From CAWGMT01 sp963823675 (GTDB lineage: Bacteria > Planctomycetota > Planctomycetia > Isosphaerales > Isosphaeraceae), in the NCBI GenBank assembly GCA_963823675.1, contig CAWGMT010000012.1:930001-994000 (forward strand): 64,000 nt of DNA, read 5' to 3'. Below are positions 1 to 9,678 of the stretch, in pieces. A program made the translations under genes and the position numbers. The notes under the pieces are model-generated. The model had not been told where the DNA came from. It saw only the letters and a program-made list of their open reading frames with translations, and did no database searches. Within the stretch, counting starts at the first letter, position 1, and each line of letters begins with the position of its first letter.

Positions 1-924
1 GCGCAGAAACTCGGTCGCGCTCTGGGGCTTCTTACCGGCGATCTGGACGACCTTCAAGGCGACGGCCCCATCGCCCGCCGCGACAACCAGCCGGCCGCCC
101 GCCGCTTCGAGGACCTCGCCCGGCTTGCCCTGTCCCGGCACGATCGCCGTCGCATGCACGATCAGGCGGACGGGCTCCTTCTGGGACGATCCCCCGGCGT
201 GCCAGGTGGTGGAGGCGACCGGCCAGGGCAGCATCGCTCGCACCAGGTCGTGGATCGCTCTCGCCGGTCGCGACCAATCGATCACGCCGTCTTCCTTGCG
301 AAGCTTGGGGGCTCTGGTCACCTTGGCTCGGTCTTGCGGCAGGATGGATACCCCTCCGGCGGCGAGCCTGGCCACGGCCTCGACAACCAGGGGAGCGCCC
401 AGTCGAGCCAGCCGCTCTTCGAGTTCGCCGCTCGTCTCGTCGGGCCCGATGTCCGTGCGGGCGATGTCGATCATGCCGCCTGCGTCGATCTGAGGGGTCA
501 TGCGGATCACTGTGACGCCGGTCTCGGTCTCGCCATTCTGGATGGCGCGGGCCACCGGGGCCGCCCCTCGATACGCGGGCAGGATGGACCCATGCAGATT
601 GACTCCTCGCAGGCGTGCAATCGCCAAGAGTTCCCCGGAGAGGATCTGGCCGTAGGCCGCCGTCACCAGCAATTCCGGGCCCAACTCGCGAATGGCTTCG
701 AGGGCTTCGCGAGCATTGACGCTCTCGGGCTGGAGGACGGGGACGTTGCGTGCCAGGGCCGCTAGCTTGATGCGGCTCGGGATCAACTCCTGCTTGCGGC
801 CCTGGGGGCGGTCGGGCTGGGTGACGAGCGCGACGACATCATGGCCGGTCTCGATGAGCAGCTCGAACGCCGGCAATGCAAAGTCGCCAGTCGCGAACAT
901 GAGGATCCGAATCGCTGGCGCCAT
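1..924 (-). CDS. fmt: methionyl-tRNA formyltransferase (C-terminal end cut by window)
   Basis: Formylates Met-tRNAfMet for translation initiation in the cytoplasm. The frame reads from ATG at 924 to the window edge without a stop, 308 codons, so only the last few residues of a protein of about 310-320 residues are missing. The N-terminus carries MFATGDFALPAFE and the catalytic loop contains NLHGSILPAYRGAAP, the family's N-x-H...LPxxRGxxP signature; ETGVTVIRMTPQIDAGGM follows with the conserved Asp. The start lies three bases after the stop of def, the classical def-fmt pair, so deformylation and formylation are probably co-expressed. An in-frame ATG at 900 could also be used. Confidence 0.95.
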   Translation of the reverse strand, partial: MAPAIRILMFATGDFALPAFELLIETGHDVVALVTQPDRPQGRKQELIPSRIKLAALARNVPVLQPESVNAREALEAIRELGPELLVTAAYGQILSGELLAIARLRGVNLHGSILPAYRGAAPVARAIQNGETETGVTVIRMTPQIDAGGMIDIARTDIGPDETSGELEERLARLGAPLVVEAVARLAAGGVSILPQDRAKVTRAPKLRKEDGVIDWSRPARAIHDLVRAMLPWPVASTTWHAGGSSQKEPVRLIVHATAIVPGQGKPGEVLEAAGGRLVVAAGDGAVALKVVQIAGKKPQSATEFLR

Positions 925-927
925 GAG

Positions 928-1692
928 CTAGCTCGCCTCGGGAGAACGGTTGGTGTCGTCAGCACGCTCCGCGCGATGTTCTTTCTCGTTCGACTCTGGC
1001 GAAGAATTGGCGTCGTCATCACGCTCCGCGTGCTGGCTCTGCTCGCTCGACTCCGGTGCGGGAGCGGGCGCGTCCCCCGGACCATCGGCCGGGAACGGTT
1101 CCCAGCTATTGACCATCGGCCGCACTATCAAATCGAGCCGCCGGATGAGCTCGAGGTCGTCGGGAACCGCGCCCTTGCTCTGGGCTTGACGGTACTCGAG
1201 CTCAAAGACTCGCAGCTTGTCGGCGACCGACTGCTGCGCCGGGGCATCGAGATAGTCGATGAAGAGCTTGCCTTCGAGATGGTCGGTCTCGTGCTGGACG
1301 GCGCGGCTGAAGAGCTCGTCGGCGTCGTGCTCGACGAGTTTGCCCGTGAGGTCGTAGGCCCTGACCTTGATCCTCCTGGCCCGGCGGACTTTCGCATAAA
1401 GCCCAGGCAGGCTGAGGCAGCCTTCTTCGTCCTCGACCGAGGAATGGCGCTTGACGATCTCGGGATTGATGAAGACCAACTCCTGATCCGTCTGCTCTGG
1501 ATCGGCCGTCAGGTTGAGCACGAAGAAGCGGAACGGCAGCCCGACCTGGTTGGCGGCCAGCCCGATGCCCTTGGCGGCATACATCAGCTCGAACATGGTC
1601 CGCACGGTCGCGTGCAGGTCGTCATCGATCTCGCTGATCGCTCGAGACGCATAACGAAGGGCCGGATGGGGATAATTCACGATCTGGAGCAA
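928..1692 (-). CDS. def: peptide deformylase with acidic repetitive C-terminal tail
   Basis: Metal-dependent hydrolase that removes the N-formyl group from nascent proteins. All three motifs are present: GIGLAANQVG (motif 1, Asn in place of the usual Pro), EEGCLSLPG (metal-binding Cys) and QHETDHLEGKLF (HExxH-type metal and catalytic residues). The enzyme core is complete by about residue 190. The remaining ~50 residues form an acidic Ser/Glu/Asp/Arg-rich tail in which a unit of about 19 residues is duplicated (HAERDDDANSSPE, then HRAERADDTNRSPE), absent from ordinary deformylases. Length 254 against the usual 165-200. TTG start at 1692; GTG at 1680 is an alternative. First gene of a def-fmt unit divergent from the kinase gene. 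Confidence 0.93.
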   Translation of the reverse strand: MLQIVNYPHPALRYASRAISEIDDDLHATVRTMFELMYAAKGIGLAANQVGLPFRFFVLNLTADPEQTDQELVFINPEIVKRHSSVEDEEGCLSLPGLYAKVRRARRIKVRAYDLTGKLVEHDADELFSRAVQHETDHLEGKLFIDYLDAPAQQSVADKLRVFELEYRQAQSKGAVPDDLELIRRLDLIVRPMVNSWEPFPADGPGDAPAPAPESSEQSQHAERDDDANSSPESNEKEHRAERADDTNRSPEAS

Positions 1693-1934
1693 GGTGACGA
1701 CTCCCGGGTATCTCAGGTGTATGTTCTACACTACATTTTAGCCCACCGGGGCTTAAACCGCCAAGCCGTTGGGGGCCGGCATCCACTTGGCTCGGTTTTG
1801 AGTGACGGATCTGGTACCATCGCTTGAGTCGCTCGCGCTGGTGCGGGCGATCCGACTGAGTGCCGGCCGGGCTCGCGGGCATCGCTCGTAGAGCAACGGC
1901 ATTCTGCCCGCTAACAAAGCGCTCCGTAGCGAGA

Positions 1935-4904
1935 GTGACGATCACCGTGGATACCTTCAGCCGGATCGAGAGCGTGCTTGCCCGCTGGCACGAGCTGAAG
2001 GAGCAAGGCATTCCCGTCTCGTTCGAGGAGCTGTGCGGCGGTTGTCCCGAGCTGGTCGATGAACTGCGCCGCAAGATCGCGATGCTGGAGCAGTTCGATT
2101 CGGTGTTCGAAACCGTCGTGAGCGGCGAGCTGTCGCTCCTTCGAGACCACACTCGCGCGGCTCCCGGCGTCAACGTGACGCCTGCGGCCATCGGTCGTTA
2201 TCGTGTGATCCGCCAGCTCGGTCAAGGAGGCTTCGGCCGGGTCTATCTCGGCCGTGACGACGACCTCGCCCGCCCCGTGGCGATCAAGGTGCCCAACCCG
2301 GAGCGGGTCGCCGAGCGGCACGACCTCGAGGCATTCCTGAGGGAAGCCCGCGTCCTCGCCACGCTCGACCATCCCCACATCGTTCCGGTCCACGACGTGG
2401 GACGTACGTCTGACGGCTTCTATTACGTGGTCTCGAAGTACATCGAGGGCAGCAACCTCGCCGACCTGATCAAAGAGACCCGTCCCTCGGTCCGCGAATC
2501 GACGGAGCTGGCGGCTGCCATCGCCCTGGCTCTGCACCACGCCCATACCCGCGGTCTCGTCCACCGCGACGTCAAGCCCGCCAATATTCTGATCGACACC
2601 GAGAGTCGGCCGTTCATTGCGGATTTCGGCCTGGCGCTCCAGGACCAGGATTTCGGCACTGGCGGCGGCATCGCCGGTACCCCCGCTTACATGAGCCCCG
2701 AGCAAGCCCGCGGCGAGAGCCACCTGGTCAACGGCCGCTCGGACATCTTCAGCCTGGGGGTCGTTCTCTACGAGCTCCTGACCGGCCGCAGGCCGTTTCG
2801 GGGAGAGCTGCCGAAGATCCTCGAGCAGATCAAATCGGTCGACCCTCGCCCACTCCGCCAGATCGACGACACAATCCCCAAGGAGCTCGAGCGGATCTGC
2901 TTGAAGGCCCTTTCCAAACGGGCCACCGAGCGGTATTGCACGGCCAGCGACATGGCTCTTGACTTGCGGCACTTCCTCGCGACCGAGGCCGCTGCCTCGA
3001 GCGCCTTGTCTACCGCGACGGTCCGCGGACCGATCAGCCCTCGTCCGACCACAGCTCAGCAGGCCATGCCGACCCCGGAGACTCCAGGAGAAGAAAGGCC
3101 GGACTCGGAAAAGACCGCCGCCAGGGTCGTCCCCAAGGGGCTCAGGTCGTTTGACCAGCACGACGCCCCCTTCTTCCTGGCGCTTTTGCCCGGTCCGCGC
3201 GACCGGGACGGCTTGCCCGAAAGCCTTCGGTTCTGGAAGGCGCGCATCGAATCGACCGACGTTGATCACACGTTCCGCGTCGCCTTGATTTACGGCCCGT
3301 CCGGCTGCGGCAAGTCGTCGCTGGTCAAGGCCGGGCTCTTGCCCCGTCTGGCCCCGAGCGTGCTGCCGGTCTACATCGAGGCCACCGCGGACGAAACTGA
3401 TGCCCGGCTGGCTCGCGGGCTCCGCAAGGTATGCCCCGAGCTGGCCGGCGATCGTAGCCTCGTCGAGACCCTGGCGGCCCTTCGGCGGGGGCGCGTTCTG
3501 GGATCGGGACAGAAGGTGCTCCTGGTCCTCGACCAGTTCGAGCAATGGCTCTTCGCCAAGCGCGGCGAACACGATCCCGAGCTGCTCGCCGCCCTGCGGC
3601 AGTGCGATGGCGAGCACCTCCAGGCAGTCGTGATGGTCCGTGACGATTTCTGGATGGCGGCCACCCGGTTCATGAGGGAACTGGAGATCCGCCTGGTTGA
3701 AGGCGAAAACTCCGCCGCAGTCGACCTCTTCGACCTGCCGCATGCGCGGCGGGTGCTCGCGGCTTTTGGCCGTGCCTATGGAATGCTTCCCGAGCAAGCG
3801 TCCGTGATCAGCCACGACCAGCAAGCGTTCCTCGATCAGTCGGTTGCCGAGCTCGCGCAGGACGGCAAGGTCATCCCGGTGAGGCTGGCGCTCTTTGCCG
3901 AGATGGTAAAGGGCAAGCCCTGGGCCCCGGCGACCCTCCGCGGCGTCGGCGGCACCCAGGGGGTCGGTCTGGCCTTCCTCGAAGAAACCTTCAGCGCTCA
4001 ATCGGCGCCTCCCGAGCACCGCCTGCACCAGAAGGCCGCGCAGGCGGTTCTCAAGGCCCTCTTGCCCCAAACCGGCACCGACATCAAGGGCCGGATGCGG
4101 TCAGAGGCCGAGCTGCTGGAGGCCTCCGGCTACGCCGACCGCCCCCGCGATTTCGCCGACGTGATCCACATCCTCGACCCCGAGCTCCGCCTGATCAGCC
4201 CGACAGAGCCGGAAGGGGTGGCGGGTGACGAGTGGCGGGTGGAGGGAGAAAACACCGGGCATCGCGCGGGGATCGCCGCGGACGCCGGAAATCCCACCAC
4301 CCTCCACGCGCCACCCTCCAACCGTTACTACCAGCTCACTCACGACTACCTGGTCCACTCGCTGCGCGACTGGCTGACCCGCAAGCAGCGCGAGTCGCGC
4401 CGGGGCCGGGCGGAGCTTCGGCTGGCCGACCGCGCGGCGTTCTGGAGCGCAAGCCCCGAGAGCCGCCATCTTCCGTCGTTGCTGGAGTGGGCCAGTATCC
4501 GCGGGCTCACCAAGAAGCGAGATTGGTCCGAGACCGAACGCACCATGATGAAGCGGGCGGGGCGGCTGCATGGGCTGCGGATCTGCGGCATTGCCACCTT
4601 GATCGCCCTCTTGAGCTGGAGCGGGATCGAGGGATATGGATACCTGCGGGCCATGGCCCTGGTGGAGTCGCTCCCCTCGGCCGGCACGCCCGATGTCCCG
4701 CCGATCATCAAGCAGCTTGCCGGTTACCGCCACTGGGCCGACCACAGGCTGAGGCAGATGCTGCACGACTCGGCACATTCGAGCCGCGAACATCTGCACG
4801 CCAGCCTCGCTCTGCTGCCGTGGGATGACAGCCAGGTCGGATACCTCTACACCCGACTGCTCCGCGCAGCGCCGACGAGGTACTGGTTCTACGCGACTCC
4901 CTGA
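1935..4904 (+). CDS. Ser/Thr protein kinase-nSTAND1 NTPase, N-terminal part of a giant SUMF1-like signalling protein
   Basis: Predicted membrane-anchored Hanks-type kinase joined to a STAND NTPase switch. From the GTG at 1935: a short helical leader (EELCGGCPELVDELRR), the kinase at about residues 88-360 with GQGGFG P-loop, HRDVKPAN catalytic loop, DFGLA and GTPAYMSPEQ, a Pro/Glu-rich linker, then nSTAND1 with Walker A GPSGCGKSSLVKAG near residue 454 and Walker B LLVLDQFEQW near 528, and one membrane segment at about 880-905. The first possible ATG, at 1860, adds 25 residues that do not look conserved. The frame ends at TGA 4904, but the paralogue at 10.5 kb and the other frame show that coding continues (DEVLVLRDSLKPHW) after a one-base slip near 4,875. 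The target of the kinase is unknown. Confidence 0.88.
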   Translation: MTITVDTFSRIESVLARWHELKEQGIPVSFEELCGGCPELVDELRRKIAMLEQFDSVFETVVSGELSLLRDHTRAAPGVNVTPAAIGRYRVIRQLGQGGFGRVYLGRDDDLARPVAIKVPNPERVAERHDLEAFLREARVLATLDHPHIVPVHDVGRTSDGFYYVVSKYIEGSNLADLIKETRPSVRESTELAAAIALALHHAHTRGLVHRDVKPANILIDTESRPFIADFGLALQDQDFGTGGGIAGTPAYMSPEQARGESHLVNGRSDIFSLGVVLYELLTGRRPFRGELPKILEQIKSVDPRPLRQIDDTIPKELERICLKALSKRATERYCTASDMALDLRHFLATEAAASSALSTATVRGPISPRPTTAQQAMPTPETPGEERPDSEKTAARVVPKGLRSFDQHDAPFFLALLPGPRDRDGLPESLRFWKARIESTDVDHTFRVALIYGPSGCGKSSLVKAGLLPRLAPSVLPVYIEATADETDARLARGLRKVCPELAGDRSLVETLAALRRGRVLGSGQKVLLVLDQFEQWLFAKRGEHDPELLAALRQCDGEHLQAVVMVRDDFWMAATRFMRELEIRLVEGENSAAVDLFDLPHARRVLAAFGRAYGMLPEQASVISHDQQAFLDQSVAELAQDGKVIPVRLALFAEMVKGKPWAPATLRGVGGTQGVGLAFLEETFSAQSAPPEHRLHQKAAQAVLKALLPQTGTDIKGRMRSEAELLEASGYADRPRDFADVIHILDPELRLISPTEPEGVAGDEWRVEGENTGHRAGIAADAGNPTTLHAPPSNRYYQLTHDYLVHSLRDWLTRKQRESRRGRAELRLADRAAFWSASPESRHLPSLLEWASIRGLTKKRDWSETERTMMKRAGRLHGLRICGIATLIALLSWSGIEGYGYLRAMALVESLPSAGTPDVPPIIKQLAGYRHWADHRLRQMLHDSAHSSREHLHASLALLPWDDSQVGYLYTRLLRAAPTRYWFYATP
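4206..4320. repeat. in-frame linker insertion with inverted repeat (kinase gene)
   Basis: Between the STAND winged-helix-like region (LRLISPTEPEG) and YYQLTHDYLV the coding sequence carries about 100 bases with inverted arms TGGCGGGTGGAGGG and CCCTCCACGCGCCA (one mismatch). The TIR paralogue has an unrelated insertion at the same place. Confidence 0.55.
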
Positions 4905-7652
4905 AGCCCCACTGGCCCAGCCTGGCTCCAGAGCTCTGGTCGATACTCAAATCGTGCAAGCGGGGCGACGCGAGCCTGCTCCCGGTGGCGAGCAGTCTGG
5001 CACTCTACGATCCCGAGAATGCGAACTGGCCGGCGGTCGCGGTCAAGACGGCCGACGCAATGGTCCAGGTCAATTCCATCTCATTGGGTCCCTGGCTCGA
5101 GGCCCTCCGGCCCGTGCGCGCCCAGCTCTCGGCCCCGCTCGCTACGATCTTCCGTGACGAAGAGCGCCCCGAGATCGAGCAGTTGCAGGCGACCAACATC
5201 CTGACCGATTACTCCGGCCGCGACCCGAACCTGGTCGCCAACCTGATGATGGATGCGCGCCCCAAGGCGTTCGAGGTTTTCTTCCCGATCACCCAGAGCC
5301 AGCCGGCCATCACATTGCCTGTACTAAAGGGCGAGATCGAGAAGGTGCAGGCGTTTGCCTGGAACGATCCGCCGCTTGACCCGTCCTGGACCAAGCCGGA
5401 CGTTGCTCTCGTCAGCAAAATCGAGGCCGCCGGGGGGCTGCTGGCGGATCAGTTTGCCTTATGCCAGACCATGCCTCTGGAGAAGTTCCTCACAACCGCC
5501 CTGGCACTGCGGAAGTCGGGCTATCGCCCGATCCGGTTCCGTCCTTACGCCGACCGAAGCCAGGTCAAGGTCGCGGCCGTCTGGAACCGGGACGGCCGAA
5601 AATGGCGGATCGCTCAGGACCAGACCGCCGACGAGACCCGCAACCGCGACCACCAGAACCGAAACGAAGGATTTGGTCCCGTCGATGTCGCTGGATACGT
5701 CGGGGGCGGCACGGACGGAAAGCCCGCCGATTGCTACGCAGCCCTTTGGGTCGAGAAAGCCGGCGATGACGACGCCTGGATGTACGTCGGGGCAACCGCT
5801 GATCTTCTGGATCAGTTTCAGGATCAGCTCAAGAAGGACAACCTGGTCCCGAGAACTCTCCACGTCCTGCGCAGTCGATGGTCGGGCGATGTACTGCGGC
5901 ATTTGGGGGCGACCGTCGGAAGACGCCATCGCGGGTTGGACCGATTGCGAGCAGGCCGAGGCAACCTTCGAAGAGAACCTCGCGAATCGCAGCGGCCAGT
6001 TGTTGATCGACATTGCGGTCAGCGCAAGAGCCCAGGTACGATCACCGGGAGAACGCGCCGAGCGCGCCCTTGAAAGCGTGGACAAAAAGATCGAGACCAA
6101 GCCCAATGACCTCGTGAAGGCAGGCCAACCGGAATGTCGCTATGCCGCGGTCTGGAGCAGCGGGGCGGCTCATGAGGCGATCCCGCTTTACGGCCTCGAC
6201 GCCGCCGCCCTCCACAAGAAATCCCGAGAGCTCGCTCTCCAGGGCTATCGACCGGTGTCGCTGTCGGTCACTCGGGCCACAACCGAAGGCCCGCTCGCGA
6301 CCGCTTCGGTCTGGCACCGTCCCGTTATCAGTGAAGAGGCGAAGGACCGGCTGGCCGAGCGGCAGGCCCGGGCGGCGATCGCCCTGCTTCGCATGGGCCA
6401 GGCAGAGAACGTCTGGCCGCTGCTCCAGCACAGCGCCGATCCGCGGGTGAGAAGCTTCATCATCAACTGGCTTGACCCGCTGGGCGCCGATCCCAGCATG
6501 ATCGCAGCCCAGCTCGAGATGCTGAATTCTCTCCCCACTCCCCGCTCCTCACTCCCCACTCCAAGGATGGACACCGTCCTCTTCCACCGCGAGACCTCCA
6601 TTCGCCGTGCCCTCATCCTTGCCCTTGGAACCTACTCGCCAGATGCTCTCTCTTCCAGCGAGCGGGAACCGCTCTTCGTGCGGCTGCTCGATCTCTACAA
6701 AAATGACCCCGACGCCGGAATCCACGCGGCGGCCGAGTGGACGATGAGGCAGTGGCACGAAGACGACCAGCTCGACGCGGCCGATGCCGAGCTGATCAAG
6801 CTCGAGGACCGGGGAGCACGCCGCTGGTTGATCAACAGCCAGGGGCAGACGTTCACGCTGATTGACGGTCCGGTCGAGTTTCGCATGGGCTCGCCGCCGG
6901 CCGAGCTCGAGCGTGAGATGGGTGAAACGCCGCATCGACGGCTGATCCCCCGCAGGTTCGCCATCGCCGCCAAGGAGGTCACCATCGAGCAGTTTGAGCG
7001 ATTCGTGCGCGATAACCCGCAATTCGGTCAAGATCGCAGCTACGTGCACAAGTACAGTCAGTCGCCGAAGGGGCCCATGGTTAATCTGTGGTGGTTCAGC
7101 GCCGTCGCTTATTGCAACTGGCTGAGCAAGCAGGAAGGCGTGCCCAGGGACCAGTGGTGCTACCAGCCCAACGACCGGGGCGAGTATAACACCGGGATGT
7201 CGATCCCGGCGGACGTGCTCCAGCGAACGGGCTACCGCCTGCCCACCGAGGCCGAATGGGAGTACGCCTGCCGGGCGGGGGCGATGACGTCACGCTACTA
7301 CGGACACTCGCCCGACCTGCTGGGGCGTTACGCCCGCTTCCAGGTCAACAGCCGCGATCGCGCCTGGCCGGGCGGCGGCTTGCTGCCCAACGACCTGGGG
7401 CTATTCGACATGCTGGGCAACCTCCTCGAATGGTGCGAAGACCGTCATTACGCTTACCGCGCCACGGCCAACCGAGCCACGGTCAACAAGGTCGATGCAA
7501 TGGAACATGTGGATATAACCGAGCCCCGTCTACTTCGGGGCGGGGGCTTCGACTACCCGCCGGCGCTGGTCCGCTCGGCCAGCCGCCCGGGGATCGCGCT
7601 GACCATCCGGGACGCGAACGGAGGGTTCCGCGTGGCCAGGACTTATGACTAA
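4905..7652 (+). CDS. continuation of the kinase-STAND protein: BTRD1-like repeats, HEAT-like region, SUMF1/FGE-like domain (frameshifted)
   Basis: C-terminal half of the giant protein, readable in two frames: about 4,875 to 5,875, then a second one-base slip, then through to TAA at 7652. In order: a helical region (SSLALYDPENANWPAVAV); about 300 residues with at least three BTRD1-like repeats of the pattern GYRP...AAVW (SGYRPIRFRPYADR, QGYRPVSLSVTRA); a HEAT-like stretch (RQARAAIALLRMGQAENVW); and a formylglycine-generating-enzyme/SUMF1 fold with RLPTEAEWEYACRAGA, GLFDMLGNLLEWCED and a terminal GGFRVARTYD. The cysteine pair used by true FGE in the last strand is absent, so the domain is probably a C-type-lectin-like binding module rather than an enzyme. 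The BTRD1 block is missing from the TIR paralogue. Confidence 0.8.
6530..6565. repeat. CTCCCCACTCC simple repeat inside the kinase gene
   Basis: Three near copies of an 11-12 base C-rich unit encode SLPTPRSSLPTPR between the two halves of the HEAT-like region. The TIR paralogue carries a different, longer insertion at the equivalent point (about 11,335-11,520). Confidence 0.5.
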
Positions 7653-7811
7653 GCCTTCGGGACGTCACATCGCAATCCGTTCGTGCCCTATAACTTGCTC
7701 CGCCCGCTCGCTAACATAGAATCGACATCTGCACGCAGCACTAAGCTTGTCCGTTGTCCCTTGCCAAAAGGCCCTGGAACCAGCCGCCGGCCGCCGACAC
7801 ACGCGAAGCGA

Positions 7812-7841
7812 ACAAAGGACCAAGGACAAAGGACCAAGGAC
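7812..7841. repeat. GGACCAAGGACAAAGGACCAAGGAC simple repeat
   Basis: Tandem AAAGGACCAAGGAC units just upstream of the TIR gene start. The reverse-complement type sequence recurs at 34,270-34,300 after hicB, so it is a dispersed family. In-frame codons upstream of 7852 run through it, which argues against a start upstream of that ATG. Confidence 0.6.
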
Positions 7842-7851
7842 GCCCTCCATC

Positions 7852-9678
7852 ATGTCCAAGCTGTTCATCTCTTACCGGCGCAGTGACAGTGCCGACGCCA
7901 CCGGCCGGCTCTACGACCGTTTAAAAAGCCAATTCGGGGATGAGAACATCTTTCTGGACATTCACACCAATCCTTTCGGCGTGGATTTTCGTCAGTGCAT
8001 CCGCGATGCGGTCAACCAGTGCGAGGTGCTGCTGGCGGTGATCGGCGACCACTGGCTCGATGCCCGTTACGCGGATGGCGCACAGCAAGGCAGCCGACGG
8101 CTGGACGACCCTCAGGACTACGTGCGCATCGAGATCGAATCGGCCCTGGCCCGGGGCATTCCCGTTGTGCCGCTTCTGGTCGGCACGGCCGCGATGCCGA
8201 CCGAGGAAGATTTGCCCGATTGCCTCAAGGAGCTCGCCTTCCGGCACGCCGCCGAAGCCCGCGCGGGGCCCTATTTTGACGACCATGTGGACCGGCTCAT
8301 CCGGGGCCTGGACAAGCTTTTGGAGAGAAATCGCGATCTGCGCGGTCGTGTCGAGACGGTGCGCGGCATTGCGAGTTCCAACCCGAAGATGGCGCTCCGC
8401 ACTGCCCGTGACGTGCTCGAGCTGGTGGTCCGCGACGTCTACGAATGGAGGCTTCACGAACCACCCGGCAAACGGCCGCTAGAGAGCCTCATCCAACGAC
8501 TCGAGAGCGAGGAAGGCCTGGCCGGCCGCTTTGATGCCACGGCGTTGCTCGACAAGCTAAGTGCGCACAGCACTGCGCACTGGGGCGAGACGATGGCGCC
8601 CGCAGACGTTAACCAATCGCTCGCGCAGTTGACAGATATCGTCAATTGGTACATCGAAGTCGTACAGCCCGATGCATTGGGCCAAAGCCCCGCCAAGCGT
8701 GCGAAGCCAAGTCCCACCACGACCAAGCCGGCCGGGCCGTCGCATCCTGCTGAAGTCGAGTCGCGGATTGTTCCCAAAGGGCTGCGGTCGTTCGACGAAC
8801 ACGACAGCGACTTCTTCTTGCAGCTTCTGCCCGGCCCCCGCGACAAAGACGGGCTTCCCGAGAGCATCCGGTTCTGGAAACATCGGATCGAGAGCCGCGA
8901 CGATCCCGGCTTCACGGTGGGCGTTATCTACGGTCCCAGCGGCTCCGGCAAGTCGTCATTGGTCAAGGCCGGATTACTCCCCCGACTCGCCAAGCGAGTG
9001 GTCCCGGTCTACGTCGAGGCGACGCCCGCGGAGACCGAGGCCCGGATCCAAAGCGGGCTGCGGAAAAAGCTCCCGGGCCTGGGCACGAGGCTCGACCTCA
9101 CGGGCACTATCGCCGCGCTGCGGCGGGGGCGGGGCTTGAGCCCCGATCAAAAGGTCGTGCTCGTCGTCGACCAGTTCGAACAGTGGCTCGATGCCCGGCG
9201 GGGGGAACAGGAGACCGAGCTGGCCAGGGCGCTTCGGCAGTGCGACGGCGACCGTGTACAGTGCGTGGTAATGGTGCGGGACGACTTCGGGGTGTCGCTC
9301 AACCGCTTCATGGGCGACCTCCGGATCGAAATCCTCCAGGGCCGGAACGCGGCCTTTGTCGATCTCTTCGACCTGATCCACGCCCGTAATGTCTTGATCG
9401 AGTTCGGCAGGGCATTCGGTCGTTTACCGGAAAGTGATGAAGCGCTGATCAAGGCTCACGAGACTTTCCTGACTCACGCGATAGAGGAACTTGCCGAAGA
9501 CAGCCGGGTCATCTCCATCCGGCTGGCAATGTTCGCCGAGATGGTTAAGAGCAAGCCCTGGGTCGCGGCAACGCTAAAGGCGGTCGGAGGAACCCAGGGC
9601 GTTGGCCTGACCTTCCTAGAAGAGACCTTCCGCTCGCCCGCGCTGGGGCGCATCAAAAGGCTGGACGCGCCGTGCTGA
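7852..9678 (+). CDS. TIR-nSTAND1 NTPase, N-terminal part of a SUMF1-like signalling protein
   Basis: Paralogue of the upstream protein in which the kinase is replaced by a TIR domain. TIR occupies about residues 1-145 (KLFISYRRSD, ENIFLDIHTNPFGVDF, VLLAVIGDHWL). The Glu in YVRIEIESAL sits where catalytic TIR NADases carry theirs, so NAD cleavage is possible but unproven. Residues 180-300 resemble a DUF4145-type helical module (ARDVLELVVRDVYEW). nSTAND1 follows with Walker A GPSGSGKSSLVKAG near residue 360 and Walker B VVLVVDQFEQW near 433. ATG 7852 is preferred because upstream codons lie in a simple repeat. A one-base slip near 9,645 ends this frame early at 9678; the true continuation (AHQKAGRAVLKALLP) is in another frame. 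Confidence 0.85.
   Translation: MSKLFISYRRSDSADATGRLYDRLKSQFGDENIFLDIHTNPFGVDFRQCIRDAVNQCEVLLAVIGDHWLDARYADGAQQGSRRLDDPQDYVRIEIESALARGIPVVPLLVGTAAMPTEEDLPDCLKELAFRHAAEARAGPYFDDHVDRLIRGLDKLLERNRDLRGRVETVRGIASSNPKMALRTARDVLELVVRDVYEWRLHEPPGKRPLESLIQRLESEEGLAGRFDATALLDKLSAHSTAHWGETMAPADVNQSLAQLTDIVNWYIEVVQPDALGQSPAKRAKPSPTTTKPAGPSHPAEVESRIVPKGLRSFDEHDSDFFLQLLPGPRDKDGLPESIRFWKHRIESRDDPGFTVGVIYGPSGSGKSSLVKAGLLPRLAKRVVPVYVEATPAETEARIQSGLRKKLPGLGTRLDLTGTIAALRRGRGLSPDQKVVLVVDQFEQWLDARRGEQETELARALRQCDGDRVQCVVMVRDDFGVSLNRFMGDLRIEILQGRNAAFVDLFDLIHARNVLIEFGRAFGRLPESDEALIKAHETFLTHAIEELAEDSRVISIRLAMFAEMVKSKPWVAATLKAVGGTQGVGLTFLEETFRSPALGRIKRLDAPC

Noticed and set aside
1911..4070. 719-codon open frame antisense to the kinase-STAND gene
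   Set aside because: High GC makes long antisense frames common; the plus strand has unmistakable kinase and NTPase motifs while the antisense product has no recognisable domain.
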